A stretch of 64,000 nt of DNA from Pseudomonas sp. ERMR1:02 (GCF_002277815.1 NZ_NKJI01000009.1:164503-228502), one strand, 5' to 3'; counted from the first letter of the stretch, positions 16,072 to 24,750 are shown. Made by a program: numbers and translations. Notes: generated from the sequence alone by a model not told the origin.

Positions 16072-17640
16072 TTGCCCACGCGCCTTCACGACCTGCACCA
16101 CGCTCCCGGCGTCGCATTGAAACGCATACCGCTGCGCAAGGCAGCGGTATTGTTCATTGCCACGGTGTGTCTGTGCCTGTGCGCTTTGCTTTATCTGCAA
16201 CTGGAGCAATCCCGGCGTCATGACCTGAGCCAGGCCCAGGTCGCCTCGTCGAACCTGACGCGGGCCATGGCACAGCAGGCCGAAGACACGTTCATGAAGG
16301 CTGATCTGGTGCTGACCAGTCTGGTGGACTGGATTCAGGTCGACGGTTTCGGTCCACCCCTGAGGCCCCGTCTGCAGAAAACCTTCGCCCGGCGCGTACA
16401 GGCGCTCGACCAGCTGCATGGCATCTTGCTGTTCGACCAGAAGGGCCAATGGGTGGTGACTTCGTTCGATAATCTGCCTCGCGGCCCCGGCGTGGCGGAT
16501 CGTGAGTATTTCAAGTTCCACCAGCAGAACGTGTCGTCCGAGGCGCACATCGGCCCGGCCATTCGCAGTCGGGAAAATGGCGAATGGATCATTCCGGTTT
16601 CCAAGCGGGTGAACGACAAAAACGGCCAGTTTCAGGGCGTGTTGCTGGCCGGGATCAAAATGTCGTACTTCGACCAGTTCTTCAAAAGCTTCAGCATCGA
16701 TGACAACGGCTCGATGTTCCTGGGATTGACCGATGGAACGCTGCTGGCGCGCCGGCCATTTTTGGAGTCTCAAATCGGCACGTCATTGGCTCAGGGCGAA
16801 ATCTTTCAGAAACTGCTGCCCCAGGCGTCCTCCGGCAACGCGATGTTCACTTCGGTGGTGGATGGCGTTGTCCGCTTGTATGGCTACCGGCAGCTGGAGG
16901 CTTACCCGCTGGTCGTCTCGGCGGCATCGTCCAGGGATTCGATTCTGGCGCGGTGGTACGAAACGGCGTTTCGTTCCAGCATCATCGTCGCGCTGGTCAT
17001 GCTCGGCGTGGCACTGTTCGGTTGGGTATTCATCCGCCAGGTGCGAGTCGGCGAACGGGTCGAGGCGGATTTGCGCAATGCACAACACGCGCTGGAGTTG
17101 ATCGCCACCCACGACAGCCTGACCGGTCTGGGCAACCGCCGATTGTTCGAGCGGGCGCTGGAAATCGAGTTCGGGCGCGGCGCACGCCAGCACAGTCCGC
17201 TGAGCCTGATCATGCTCGATATCGATTACTTCAAGCGCTACAACGACACTTACGGCCATGTGGTGGGCGATCACTGCCTGGCCGAGGTGGCGCGGGCCGT
17301 GAAGGGTTGCTGTCATCGCAAGGCCGATCTGGCGGTGCGCTACGGCGGTGAAGAATTTGCGGTGTTGCTGCCCGACACCGACCTGCATGGCGCCATGACC
17401 ATCGCCGAGCAAATCCGTCGCAGTGTCATCGACAAGAACATCAGCCACAGCGGATCGCCCGCGGGGTACGTCACGGTAAGCCTTGGCTGTTATTCGTTTG
17501 TGCCAATGGGGCGCGACAGCATGGAAGTGTTCATCCAGCGCGCGGACGCGGCGCTGTATCAGGCCAAGCATTCGGGGCGAAATCGCTCGGCTGTGCTGTC
17601 GATGGAGGGCGGCGAGGCGCTGATGCGTTCGGATCGTTGA
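16072..17640 (+). CDS. Membrane diguanylate cyclase with periplasmic dCache-like sensor
   Basis: A 522-aa protein, TTG start 8 bases after AAAGGA. The first membrane helix is about 22-42 and the second is about 303-322 (SSIIVALVMLGVALFGWVFI). Between them is a dCache_1-like sensor with DREYFKFHQQN and PVSKRVND. The GGDEF domain has HDSLTGLGNRRLF, LDIDYFKRYNDTYGH and an active A-site GGEEF at 425-429. RKAD at 416-419 is an intact product-inhibition I-site, five residues before it. It should synthesise c-di-GMP in response to a small periplasmic ligand. Only the sensor assignment is by pattern. Confidence 0.92.
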   Translation: MPTRLHDLHHAPGVALKRIPLRKAAVLFIATVCLCLCALLYLQLEQSRRHDLSQAQVASSNLTRAMAQQAEDTFMKADLVLTSLVDWIQVDGFGPPLRPRLQKTFARRVQALDQLHGILLFDQKGQWVVTSFDNLPRGPGVADREYFKFHQQNVSSEAHIGPAIRSRENGEWIIPVSKRVNDKNGQFQGVLLAGIKMSYFDQFFKSFSIDDNGSMFLGLTDGTLLARRPFLESQIGTSLAQGEIFQKLLPQASSGNAMFTSVVDGVVRLYGYRQLEAYPLVVSAASSRDSILARWYETAFRSSIIVALVMLGVALFGWVFIRQVRVGERVEADLRNAQHALELIATHDSLTGLGNRRLFERALEIEFGRGARQHSPLSLIMLDIDYFKRYNDTYGHVVGDHCLAEVARAVKGCCHRKADLAVRYGGEEFAVLLPDTDLHGAMTIAEQIRRSVIDKNISHSGSPAGYVTVSLGCYSFVPMGRDSMEVFIQRADAALYQAKHSGRNRSAVLSMEGGEALMRSDR

Positions 17641-17782
17641 AGCGTTTGTCTTGTTGTTTCACCTGCGTAACACCCCGGCGAGCCGACTGTCTGCCTGTCA
17701 GAGTCCGTTCAATTGATCGTCTAAAGTTCCGTTAGCTCTGCCCACTGCGGCAGGTCTCCCAAACGTACGGACGATCACCAAC

Positions 17783-18799
17783 ATGTTGATATCTCGAGCA
17801 TTGACAGCCGTTGTTCTGACCGTTGCAGCCTGCGCTATCTTTCCGCTGGTCAGTCAGGCGCAATCGAAAGTCACATTCGAAGAAGCTCACACCATTGGTG
17901 TTGAAGCCTATATCTATTTCTACCCGCTGCTGACCATGGACATCACCCGCCAGCAGTCCACCAACATCGAACCGGTCAAGGAGTTCGATAAAGGACCGAT
18001 GAATACGTTTGTGAACGTGCCGCAGTATCCACCTGCGAATGTCAAAGGCGTGGTGCGTTCGAATTTCGACACCCTGTATTCCATCGCCTGGCTCGACTTG
18101 ACCAAGGAGCCGCTGGTGATCGCTGCGCCGGACACTTCCGGGCGCTTCTACTTGCTGCCAATGCTTGATATGTGGAGCGATGTGTTCGCCTCACCGGGCT
18201 GGCGCACCACAGGCACCAACGCCTCGCAGTTTTTGGTGACACCACCAGGCTGGACCGGCACGGTGCCTGCCGGTTTGAATCATCTGCCGGCGCCGACGCC
18301 TTATGTCTGGGTTATCGGCCGCACCAAAACCGACGGTTCGGCGGACTACGAAGCTGTGCACAAGATCCAGGCCGGCTACACCGTGACGCCTTTGTCGCGG
18401 CTGGGCAAAAGCGCTGAGTCGGTCAGCGTCACGGTCGACCCAGCCGTGGATATGAAGACCCCGCCGAAAATCCAGGTCGACACGATGTCGGCAGCCAGGT
18501 ACTTCGCCTACGCTGCCCAATTGCTCAAAATGCATCCGGCCCACAGTACCGATCAACCGATGCTGGCGCAGATCGAGCGGATCGGCATCGAGCCCGGCAA
18601 GTCGTTTGACATGGACGCGCTTGACCCTGAAATCAAGGCTGCGCTGCAAACCGTGCCTGAAGAAGCGCAGGCACTGATGAAGTGGAAAGTGGAAACCCTG
18701 GCGCGGGTGGTCAACGGCTGGTCAATCATGCGTCTGTACGGGCCGAAGGCCGAAGCGTTGAACGGCAAGTGGGATCCGCCGCCGGTCAAGCAGATGTAG
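17783..18799 (+). CDS. DUF1254 protein with most of its DUF1214 domain deleted
   Basis: A 338-aa exported protein: signal peptide 1-27 (LVSQAQS), then a DUF1254 domain with AYIYFYPLLTMDITRQQ, VRSNFDTLYSIAWLDL and YLLPMLDMWSDVFASPGWRT. Relatives continue after ARVVNGW into a ~125-residue DUF1214 core and end with an RLYGP-x-EAL-GKW-PPPV tail. Here NGWSI runs straight into MRLYGPKAEALNGKWDPPP, so an in-frame deletion has joined the start and end of that domain. Family function is unknown; many are periplasmic and encoded near transporters. Whether this short form folds is unclear. Confidence 0.75.
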   Translation: MLISRALTAVVLTVAACAIFPLVSQAQSKVTFEEAHTIGVEAYIYFYPLLTMDITRQQSTNIEPVKEFDKGPMNTFVNVPQYPPANVKGVVRSNFDTLYSIAWLDLTKEPLVIAAPDTSGRFYLLPMLDMWSDVFASPGWRTTGTNASQFLVTPPGWTGTVPAGLNHLPAPTPYVWVIGRTKTDGSADYEAVHKIQAGYTVTPLSRLGKSAESVSVTVDPAVDMKTPPKIQVDTMSAARYFAYAAQLLKMHPAHSTDQPMLAQIERIGIEPGKSFDMDALDPEIKAALQTVPEEAQALMKWKVETLARVVNGWSIMRLYGPKAEALNGKWDPPPVKQM

Positions 18800-18868
18800 C
18801 CATCCAATAGTAGAAGCCGGGCAATTGAAGCAGGCGACGATGACTTACCATCGGCCGCCTTTACGCGT

Positions 18869-19042
18869 TCAGCTGCCCGTTCCGCCACCGGCACCCCCGG
18901 TTCCACCGCCCGCCGAACCGGTGCCACCACCAGCGCCCGAACCTGAGCCAGAGCCGCTGGCGCCGCCTGCACTGCCGCTTGATGACCCCGTGGCGCCGCC
19001 ATCGCCAGCGTTGCCGCCCGAGGGGGCTGGTGCCGCTTGCAT
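18869..19042 (-). CDS. Small Gly/Ser-rich protein
   Basis: From ATG 19042 to TGA 18869, 57 residues made almost entirely of G, S, A and T (GSSSGSAGGASGSGSGSG, then GGGTGSAGGGTGGAGGGTGS). The other two minus frames across this stretch are less natural. It may be the tail of a longer secreted protein whose signal-peptide part was lost, because the frame is closed by TAA just upstream of the ATG and no good ribosome-binding site is visible. Unknown function; low-complexity sequence gives no family. Confidence 0.4.
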   Translation of the reverse strand: MQAAPAPSGGNAGDGGATGSSSGSAGGASGSGSGSGAGGGTGSAGGGTGGAGGGTGS

Positions 19043-19100
19043 GACGAGTGGCTGTTATCTCGGGGGAAACCATTCACCACTCCATGGCCTGTCGATAACC

Positions 19101-19191
19101 CTGTGGGAGCGAGCTTGCTCGCGATGAGGGTGAGTCAGTCAAAGTTTAAGTTATCTGATACACCGCCATCGCGAGCAAGCTCGCTCCTACA
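19101..19191. repeat. REP inverted pair
   Basis: GTGGGAGCGAGCTTGCTCGCGA and GCGAGCAAGCTCGCTCCTAC face each other across about 45 bases. Confidence 0.9.
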
Positions 19192-19260
19192 TCAGCCGAC
19201 GCAACCACCGAGCGGCTTCGAGGTCACAACCTGAACACCCAGCCAAACGGACCGGTGGCC

Positions 19261-20055
19261 ATGAAAAAGCTGCGAATCGCGACCTTCAATGTCAACGGCA
19301 TGCGCGCCCGTCTGCCGAACCTGCTGACCTGGCTTGAGCGCGAACAACCGGACATTGCCTGTTTGCAGGAGCTCAAGTCGGTCGACAGTGCCTTTCCCGA
19401 CTCCGAGCTTGAGGCGGCAGGCTACGGCGCGGTCTGGCAAGGGCAGACGTCATGGAACGGGGTGGCAATTCTGGCGCGGGATGCGCAGCCGCTGGAGAGT
19501 CGGCGAGGATTGCCGGGCGATGAAGGTGACAGTCAAAGTCGCTATCTGGAAGCCGCCGTGCATGGGGTGCTGGTGGGCTGCCTGTACCTACCGAATGGCA
19601 ACCCGCAGCCGGGACCGAAATTCGATTACAAACTGGCGTGGTTCGAGCGGCTGATCCGCTACGCGCAGGCGCTGCAAAGCAGCGATCATCCCGTGGTGCT
19701 GGCCGGTGACTACAACGTGGTCCCCACCGATCTGGATATCTACAACCCGCGCTCCTGGCTCAAGGACGCGTTGCTGCAACCGCAGAGCCGCGCGTGTTAT
19801 CAGCGTCTGCTGGATCAGGGCTGGACCGATTCGCTGCGACATCTGTATCCGCAGGATCGGCTCTACACCTTCTGGGATTATTTCCGCCAGCACTGGCAGA
19901 AGAACTCGGGGTTGCGTATCGATCATCTGCTGCTCAACCCGGCGCTGAGTCCTTACTTGCAGGACGCTGGCGTCGATGCGTGGGTGCGCAACGAACCGCA
20001 TGCCAGTGATCATGCGCCGACCTGGATTCAACTCGGCTCGCGCAAGCGTCATTGA
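19261..20055 (+). CDS. xthA: Exodeoxyribonuclease III (XthA family)
   Basis: A 264-aa endonuclease/exonuclease/phosphatase-fold protein from ATG 19261. RIATFNVNGMRARLPNLLTW starts the fold; the metal-binding E is in CLQELK. The catalytic GDYNVVPTDLDIYNP and WTDSLRHLYP follow, and RIDHLLLNP and SDHAPTWIQL carry the active-site D and H. The enzyme cleaves DNA 5' to abasic sites and removes 3' blocks in base-excision repair. Pseudomonas carries more than one XthA-type gene, so this may be the second paralogue. The GTG at 19255 would add only two residues. Confidence 0.92.
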   Translation: MKKLRIATFNVNGMRARLPNLLTWLEREQPDIACLQELKSVDSAFPDSELEAAGYGAVWQGQTSWNGVAILARDAQPLESRRGLPGDEGDSQSRYLEAAVHGVLVGCLYLPNGNPQPGPKFDYKLAWFERLIRYAQALQSSDHPVVLAGDYNVVPTDLDIYNPRSWLKDALLQPQSRACYQRLLDQGWTDSLRHLYPQDRLYTFWDYFRQHWQKNSGLRIDHLLLNPALSPYLQDAGVDAWVRNEPHASDHAPTWIQLGSRKRH

Positions 20056-20167
20056 TTTTTCCCGCAGGGCGATTGGCTAAATCAATTGTCAGCGGCAGCG
20101 GTTCATCCCTTATACATAGCGCCCATTGGCGGAGCGATCCGCAGCCTGCGTACATAAGGACTGAACG

Positions 20168-20995
20168 ATGAGCGAGCCACGCCTGACGAACCGTACGCTG
20201 TACCTGCAACGTCTGGGCTTCGATGCGCCCCCGGCGGCGACCCTGGAGACCTTGCGTCAGCTTCAATTGCGCCACACCGGCGCTTTCCCGTTTGAAAACC
20301 TCACCACGCTGTCGGGCGAACCGGTGCTGATCGACCTGCCATCGGTAGAGCGCAAAGTCCTGCACGACGGGCGCGGCGGGTACTGCTACGAACTCAACAA
20401 TCTGTACCTGGCCTTGCTTCAAGAACTGGGTTTTGACGCGCGTGCTATAAGCGGTCGCGTGGTCATGGGCCAACCCGAAGGCGCATGGACTGCCCGCACG
20501 CACCGTTTGAGCCTGGTGACCCTGGACGGCGAGCGCTACATCACTGACGTCGGCTTCGGTGGCATGGTGCCTACCGCGCCGCTGTTGCTTGATAGCAGGG
20601 CCGAACAACTCACTCCCCACGAACCGTATCGCATCGAGCAACACACCGATGGCTACACCCTGCGCGCCAAGGTCGGGGAAGAGTGGCGCGCGATGTACAT
20701 TTTCGACCTGCAACGCCAGGAGGACATCGATTACACCGTCGGCAACTGGTACGTCTCGACCCATCCCGAATCATCCTTCGCAAGGCAGCTGATGGTGGCG
20801 CGGACCGGGGAAGGGTGGCGACGTACCCTCAACAACGGCAATTTTGCGATCCATCGCCTGGGCCGCGACAGCGAACGTCGGCAGGTGGCCGATGTGCGGG
20901 AACTGATTGCATTGCTGGATAGCGAATTCGGCATTCGGGTGCCGGCCCATGCGACATTGGTACGTACGCTTGAGCGCTTGATCGAGCCGCAATAG
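20168..20995 (+). CDS. Arylamine N-acetyltransferase
   Basis: A 275-aa NAT. The catalytic triad is visible: C73 in GRGGYCYELN, H112 in ARTHRLSL and D127 in TDVGFGG, with FPFENLTTLSG before it. It transfers acetyl from acetyl-CoA to arylamines, arylhydroxylamines or hydrazines in the cytoplasm. ATG 20168 lies a few bases after AAGGA. It is followed by a strong terminator at 21014-21049. Confidence 0.93.
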   Translation: MSEPRLTNRTLYLQRLGFDAPPAATLETLRQLQLRHTGAFPFENLTTLSGEPVLIDLPSVERKVLHDGRGGYCYELNNLYLALLQELGFDARAISGRVVMGQPEGAWTARTHRLSLVTLDGERYITDVGFGGMVPTAPLLLDSRAEQLTPHEPYRIEQHTDGYTLRAKVGEEWRAMYIFDLQRQEDIDYTVGNWYVSTHPESSFARQLMVARTGEGWRRTLNNGNFAIHRLGRDSERRQVADVRELIALLDSEFGIRVPAHATLVRTLERLIEPQ

Positions 20996-21013
20996 GCATT
21001 ACATCGTGCACAC

Positions 21014-21050
21014 AAAAAAGGGGCAGATTGAATCAATCTGCCCCTTTTTG
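21014..21050. terminator. Bidirectional intrinsic terminator
   Basis: AAAAAAGGGGCAGATTGAATCAATCTGCCCCTTTTT gives a 12-bp stem with an A-run before and a T-run after, working on both strands. Confidence 0.92.
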
Positions 21051-21058
21051 CATCGGGT

Positions 21059-21202
21059 CTAGGGTCGAGCTTCAGGCTCCATCACGCGGTGAATTTCTCT
21101 GAGGGCTTCCGAGAGTTTTTTCTCCAGGCTTTTCAACTCGGGAGTCGTGATCCCCTTCTTGAGGTGCCCGGCAGTTGCGGACTCTGCAACTTGTTCAGTC
21201 AA
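21059..21202 (-). CDS. Possible small helical protein
   Basis: A minus-strand frame from TTG 21202 to TAG 21059 gives 47 residues with amphipathic helices (KKGITTPELKSLEKKLSEAL, then EIHRVMEPEARP). It ends directly next to the bidirectional terminator, which would serve it. There is no clear ribosome-binding site and no ATG/GTG, so it could instead be the tail of a decayed gene. Confidence 0.25.
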   Translation of the reverse strand: MTEQVAESATAGHLKKGITTPELKSLEKKLSEALREIHRVMEPEARP

Positions 21203-21303
21203 CAGTGCCCGACGCAGTGTGTTGTTGATGGGGGATGTATTTCAAGGTTTGATGCGCAGTGGCACACAGTCTGCATGGCCAACCGTTCATAATTTGAATG
21301 GCA

Positions 21304-21347
21304 AGTTGTATACAACTCTATAGACATTTGTCCTGAGTATTGAATAC
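21304..21347 (+). promoter_or_regulatory. Two palindromes, probable operators of the purine permease gene
   Basis: AGTTGTATACAACT (21304-21317) is a perfect 14-base palindrome. GTATT-G-AATAC (21337-21347) is a second, 11-base one. Both lie within 80 bases upstream of the ATG at 21384. TTGTATACAA resembles sites of GntR-family repressors, which often control purine catabolism; no regulator gene is adjacent. Confidence 0.55.
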
Positions 21348-21383
21348 AGTGTGCGCATAACAAAAACCAGGGAACCCCCTAAC

Positions 21384-22901
21384 ATGAAAACGCCCCATGT
21401 TTCACACCAACGGCCTGAAGACGAAAACCTCGGGATCGGCGCGAATATGGCTTACGGCCTGCAACATGTTCTGACCATGTACGGCGGCATCGTCGCGGTG
21501 CCTTTGATCATTGGTCAGGCTGCCGGGCTGTCGCCGGCGGACATCGGTTTGTTGATTGCTGCTTCATTGTTTGCGGGGGGGCTGGCCACGTTGCTGCAAA
21601 CCCTGGGCTTACCGTTTTTTGGTTGTCAGTTGCCACTGGTGCAGGGCGTGTCGTTCTCTGGTGTCGCGACCATGGTGGCGATTGTCAGCAGCGGCGGTGA
21701 GGGCGGGTTTCAGTCGATTCTGGGGGCGGTGATTGCGGCGTCCCTGATCGGCTTGCTGATAACGCCGGTGTTCTCGCGAATCACCAAGTTCTTTCCACCG
21801 CTGGTCACGGGGATCGTGATCACCACCATCGGCCTGACATTGATGCCGGTGGCTGCACGCTGGGCCATGGGCGGCAACAGCCATTCCCCGGAGTTCGGCA
21901 GCATGGCCAATATCGGCCTGGCTGCGGTGACGCTGGTGCTGGTGCTGTTCTTGAGCAAAATCGGTAGCGCGACCATCTCCCGTCTGTCGATCCTGCTGGC
22001 GATGGTCATCGGCACGATCATCGCGGTGTTCCTTGGCATGGCGGATTTCTCGTCCGTTACTCAAGGCCCGATGTTTGGCTTCCCGACGCCGTTCCACTTC
22101 GGTATGCCGACCTTCCACTTCGCCGCGATCCTGTCGATGTGCATCGTGGTGATGGTAACCCTGGTGGAAACCTCGGCGGACATCCTGGCGGTCGGTGAGA
22201 TCATCGACACCAAGGTCGACTCCAAGCGTCTGGGTAACGGCCTGCGTGCCGACATGTTGTCGAGCATGATCGCACCGATCTTCGGCTCCTTCACCCAAAG
22301 TGCCTTCGCCCAGAACGTCGGGCTGGTGGCGGTCACCGGCATCAAGAGTCGTTTTGTGGTGGCCACCGGCGGTCTGTTCCTGGTGATTCTCGGCCTGCTG
22401 CCATTCATGGGCCGGGTGATCGCTGCGGTGCCGACCTCCGTCCTCGGCGGCGCCGGGATCGTGCTGTTCGGCACCGTGGCTGCCAGCGGCATTCGTACGC
22501 TGTCCAAGGTCGACTATCGCAACAACGTCAACCTGATCATCGTCGCCACCTCCATCGGCTTCGGCATGATCCCGATCGCTGCGCCGAACTTTTACGACCA
22601 CTTCCCAAGCTGGTTCGCCACAATCTTCCACTCGGGCATCAGCTCCTCGGCGATCATGGCCATCGTATTGAACCTGACCTTCAACCACCTCACGGCCGGT
22701 AACTCCGACCAGCAGTCGGTGTTTGCAGCGGGTACCGAACGGGTTCTGCGCTATCAGGATCTGGCGGCGCTGCGCGAAGGGGATTACTTCAGCGACGGCA
22801 AGCTGCACGACTGCGATGGCAAGGAGATTCCGGTGGTGGAATCGGCGCATGGCACTGTGGACCCGCGACCGGTGCTGGCCAAGAGCAGTGAGCATGTTTG
22901 A
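21384..22901 (+). CDS. NCS2-family purine (xanthine/urate) permease
   Basis: A 505-aa inner-membrane protein from ATG 21384 (AGGGA upstream; GTG 21351 is less likely). About 12-14 membrane helices. Family motifs: LQHVLTMYGGIVAVPLIIGQ, GCQLPLVQGVSFSGVATMVA, the ETSADILAVGE acidic site and FAQNVGLVAVTG, the Q/N-containing substrate motif of nucleobase:cation symporter-2 proteins. The hydrophilic tail (RVLRYQDLAALREGDYFSDG) is seen in the uric-acid/xanthine branch. It should import oxidised purines with H+ or Na+. Two palindromes upstream suggest repression that is lifted by a purine signal (inference). A terminator follows. Confidence 0.88.
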   Translation: MKTPHVSHQRPEDENLGIGANMAYGLQHVLTMYGGIVAVPLIIGQAAGLSPADIGLLIAASLFAGGLATLLQTLGLPFFGCQLPLVQGVSFSGVATMVAIVSSGGEGGFQSILGAVIAASLIGLLITPVFSRITKFFPPLVTGIVITTIGLTLMPVAARWAMGGNSHSPEFGSMANIGLAAVTLVLVLFLSKIGSATISRLSILLAMVIGTIIAVFLGMADFSSVTQGPMFGFPTPFHFGMPTFHFAAILSMCIVVMVTLVETSADILAVGEIIDTKVDSKRLGNGLRADMLSSMIAPIFGSFTQSAFAQNVGLVAVTGIKSRFVVATGGLFLVILGLLPFMGRVIAAVPTSVLGGAGIVLFGTVAASGIRTLSKVDYRNNVNLIIVATSIGFGMIPIAAPNFYDHFPSWFATIFHSGISSSAIMAIVLNLTFNHLTAGNSDQQSVFAAGTERVLRYQDLAALREGDYFSDGKLHDCDGKEIPVVESAHGTVDPRPVLAKSSEHV

Positions 22902-22921
22902 TGTTGCTGAACAGGTCGTTT

Positions 22922-22948
22922 GCTGACAGCTGACAGCTGACAGCTGGC
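22922..22948. repeat. Heptamer tandem repeat
   Basis: GCTGACA occurs three times in direct succession, followed by a diverged GCTGGCA. It lies between the permease stop and its terminator, and its length could vary by slippage. Confidence 0.7.
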
Positions 22949-22970
22949 ACTGTCATTGCTAAGAAACGAA

Positions 22971-23007
22971 AGGGCAGGGGGGGATCGTATCCTCTCTGCC
23001 CTTTTTG
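22971..23007 (+). terminator. Intrinsic terminator of the purine permease gene
   Basis: AAAGGGCAGGG...CCTCTCTGCCCTTTTT: GGGCAG pairs with CTGCCC, followed by five T residues. Confidence 0.85.
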
Positions 23008-23096
23008 CATGGGGCGATGCGGTGGGAGGAAATTCACTACGCTGTTAATTCAGGGAAACCTTCAACGATCTGGTTGCATGATTAGCGGATGTGCAA

Positions 23097-23678
23097 ATGA
23101 AGCGAATACTGCTGTGCCTTGCCATCACGGTGGTGCTGATTTTGATGATTCCAGCGGTGATGGGCGCCATGAACTGGCCGCTGAGCGATGCGGTGGCCGT
23201 AATCGGTGTTCTGTCGGTGTCGGCAGCTTTAGTGGCTTTGTTGGCACCAGGCAAGGGCAAGGCGCAGTGCAAGGTGCTGGAAGTCTGGATGTCGGCGGAT
23301 GCCGAACAGGCTGGAACGTACAACGCGTTGTGGTCGTTTTCGTTGAATGCCCGCGTGACCAACACCGGAGAGGTTGAGGAGCTGCTGGAGGACGTCGAAC
23401 TCAAGGTCAGCAAGGGCGGCGAAATATTTCGTACTGCCAAAGCCATCTTTGGCGCTGGCCCTGTTGGCCTGCAGGAAGGAACGATATTGCCGTATTCATT
23501 GGCGCCAGGGGTGAGTATCGAGACCCGAGGGATTTGCCACTTGAGCATGAAGCCGGTGGAAATGGAGCGCCTGGCTGGCGCAACACAACCGCCCTGGACA
23601 GTCACCTGCACCTTCATCTTTTCACGCAGCCGTAAGAAGGTCGTCCAGTTGAGCGTTGATAACCCGCATTGGTCTTAG
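23097..23678 (+). CDS. Hypothetical membrane-anchored protein
   Basis: A 193-aa protein from ATG 23097 (GTG 23091 in frame). Two hydrophobic helices at the start (ILLCLAITVVLILMIPAVMG and AVAVIGVLSVSAALVALLAP) are followed by a ~130-residue soluble domain of alternating strands (FSLNARVTNTGEVEELLEDV, then GVSIETRGICHLSMKP). That domain reads like an immunoglobulin-like or beta-sandwich fold facing one side of the membrane. No family recognised. A terminator follows directly. Not in an obvious operon. Confidence 0.7.
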   Translation: MKRILLCLAITVVLILMIPAVMGAMNWPLSDAVAVIGVLSVSAALVALLAPGKGKAQCKVLEVWMSADAEQAGTYNALWSFSLNARVTNTGEVEELLEDVELKVSKGGEIFRTAKAIFGAGPVGLQEGTILPYSLAPGVSIETRGICHLSMKPVEMERLAGATQPPWTVTCTFIFSRSRKKVVQLSVDNPHWS

Positions 23679-23690
23679 GGTATTGCCCAC

Positions 23691-23726
23691 AAAAAAGCCC
23701 CTGAATCTTTCGATTCAGGGGCTTTT
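23691..23726 (+). terminator. Intrinsic terminator
   Basis: AAAAAAGCCCCTGAATC-TTTC-GATTCAGGGGCTTTT is a perfect stem with an A-run and T-run, so it works both for the hypothetical gene and for tRNA-Asn on the minus strand. Confidence 0.92.
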
Positions 23727-23739
23727 CGATATTGCTGTC

Positions 23740-23815
<76 letters not shown>

Positions 23816-24042
23816 ATGGCGCCTATGTTACTGATTCAAAAAGAGAAGTCAAGCATCTGATAGCAAATGGGCCGATTCAATGGGACGGACGGTGGTTTAT
23901 CGGTGATTGGCGGTTACCAGAACTGCCTCAGGGGTCTACCATGGCCGCCCGGAAGTGGTTACACGCGCTACCGGCCATTCGCCGAAAAGGTACGCGCCAT
24001 GACTCACCCAACTGCCACATATGGAAACAACGAGGTGTTCGC

Positions 24043-24273
24043 ATGAGCATCGCCCAGATCAGCCTGCCCAAAGGTGTCGGCCCGCACGCCGAGAAGTTGT
24101 TCGACGCGATTACTCAGGCGAGTAATGCGCACGAATTGAACCGCGCAGGGGGCAAGGCCGAAGGTTTTGTCCTGGGCCTGGAAAGCACCAAAGCGATCAA
24201 GAGCCAGGTCGCTGAATCGCTGTACGTTGCCTTTGACGATGCCGCCAGTCTGCGCGCGACCGAACTGGCCTAA
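24043..24273 (+). CDS. Small conserved hypothetical protein
   Basis: A 76-aa soluble protein starting MSIAQISLPKGVGPHAEKLF, with GAGGTG six bases before ATG 24043. Predicted helices throughout, no signal peptide. Its stop overlaps by 4 bases the stop of the convergent 66-aa gene. A longer frame from 23941 has no ribosome-binding site. Proteins like this occur across Pseudomonas without assigned function. Confidence 0.7.
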   Translation: MSIAQISLPKGVGPHAEKLFDAITQASNAHELNRAGGKAEGFVLGLESTKAIKSQVAESLYVAFDDAASLRATELA

Positions 24274-24470
24274 CCGCCGAAAGTAATCGTTCCGAGCATC
24301 AGTTTGGCGTAAAGCGCCGTGGCGCCCAATTGCACCAGCCATAAGGCCAGACCGCCGAGAAACACGCCGGCAGCGACTTGCATCACCAGGTTGTTGCCGC
24401 GTTTGGCCGGGGTGCGGGGGGTGAAGTCATCCAGGTCATCACGGTCAGCGCGGAGGTCATCGATTTTCAT
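24270..24470 (-). CDS. Small inner-membrane protein
   Basis: A 66-aa protein. The acidic N-terminus (MKIDDLRADRDDLDDFTPRT) is followed by a hydrophobic stretch LVMQVAAGVFLGGLALWLVQ and a second shorter one (ALYAKLMLGTITFGG), giving one or two membrane spans. Conserved in fluorescent pseudomonads, function unknown. Its start region and upstream DNA are duplicated 230 bases away (24676-24750), giving a second start-like ATG there but no second gene. Confidence 0.7.
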   Translation of the reverse strand: MKIDDLRADRDDLDDFTPRTPAKRGNNLVMQVAAGVFLGGLALWLVQLGATALYAKLMLGTITFGG

Positions 24471-24750
24471 GGGGGCTCTCGTCAGAATTCTCGGGTGTAC
24501 ACAACACCTGTAGGAGCAGGCTTGCTCGCGATTGCGATTGACCAGCCACCATCAACGGTGACTGTTACGGCCTCTTCGCCAGCAAGCCGGCTCCTACAAT
24601 GTAGATGTGTGCAGTTTAGAGGGCTTGGTTGGTGGTTTGAGAATTATCTGGGGCGCATCCGTCACGACCCATCGCAGTCAGCGCGTAGGTCATCGATTTT
24701 CATGGGGGCTCTCGTCAGAATTCTCGGGTGTACACAACACCTGTAGGAGC
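24446..24750. repeat. Direct repeat of a gene start plus upstream DNA
   Basis: Bases 24446-24520 recur almost unchanged at 24676-24750 (TCAGCGCG...GGTCATCGATTTTCATGGGG... to the REP). The unit covers the first ~8 codons and leader of the 66-aa gene, and each copy ends in a REP. Confidence 0.85.
24508..24598. repeat. REP inverted pair
   Basis: CTGTAGGAGCAGGCTTGCTCGCGA and TCGCCAGCAAGCCGGCTCCTACA. The two arms belong to slightly different REP variants (CTCGCGA against CTGGCGA). Confidence 0.9.

Noticed and set aside
21609..22895. 428-aa minus-strand frame
   Set aside because: Opposite the purine permease; highly charged and repetitive, as expected of the complement of a membrane protein.
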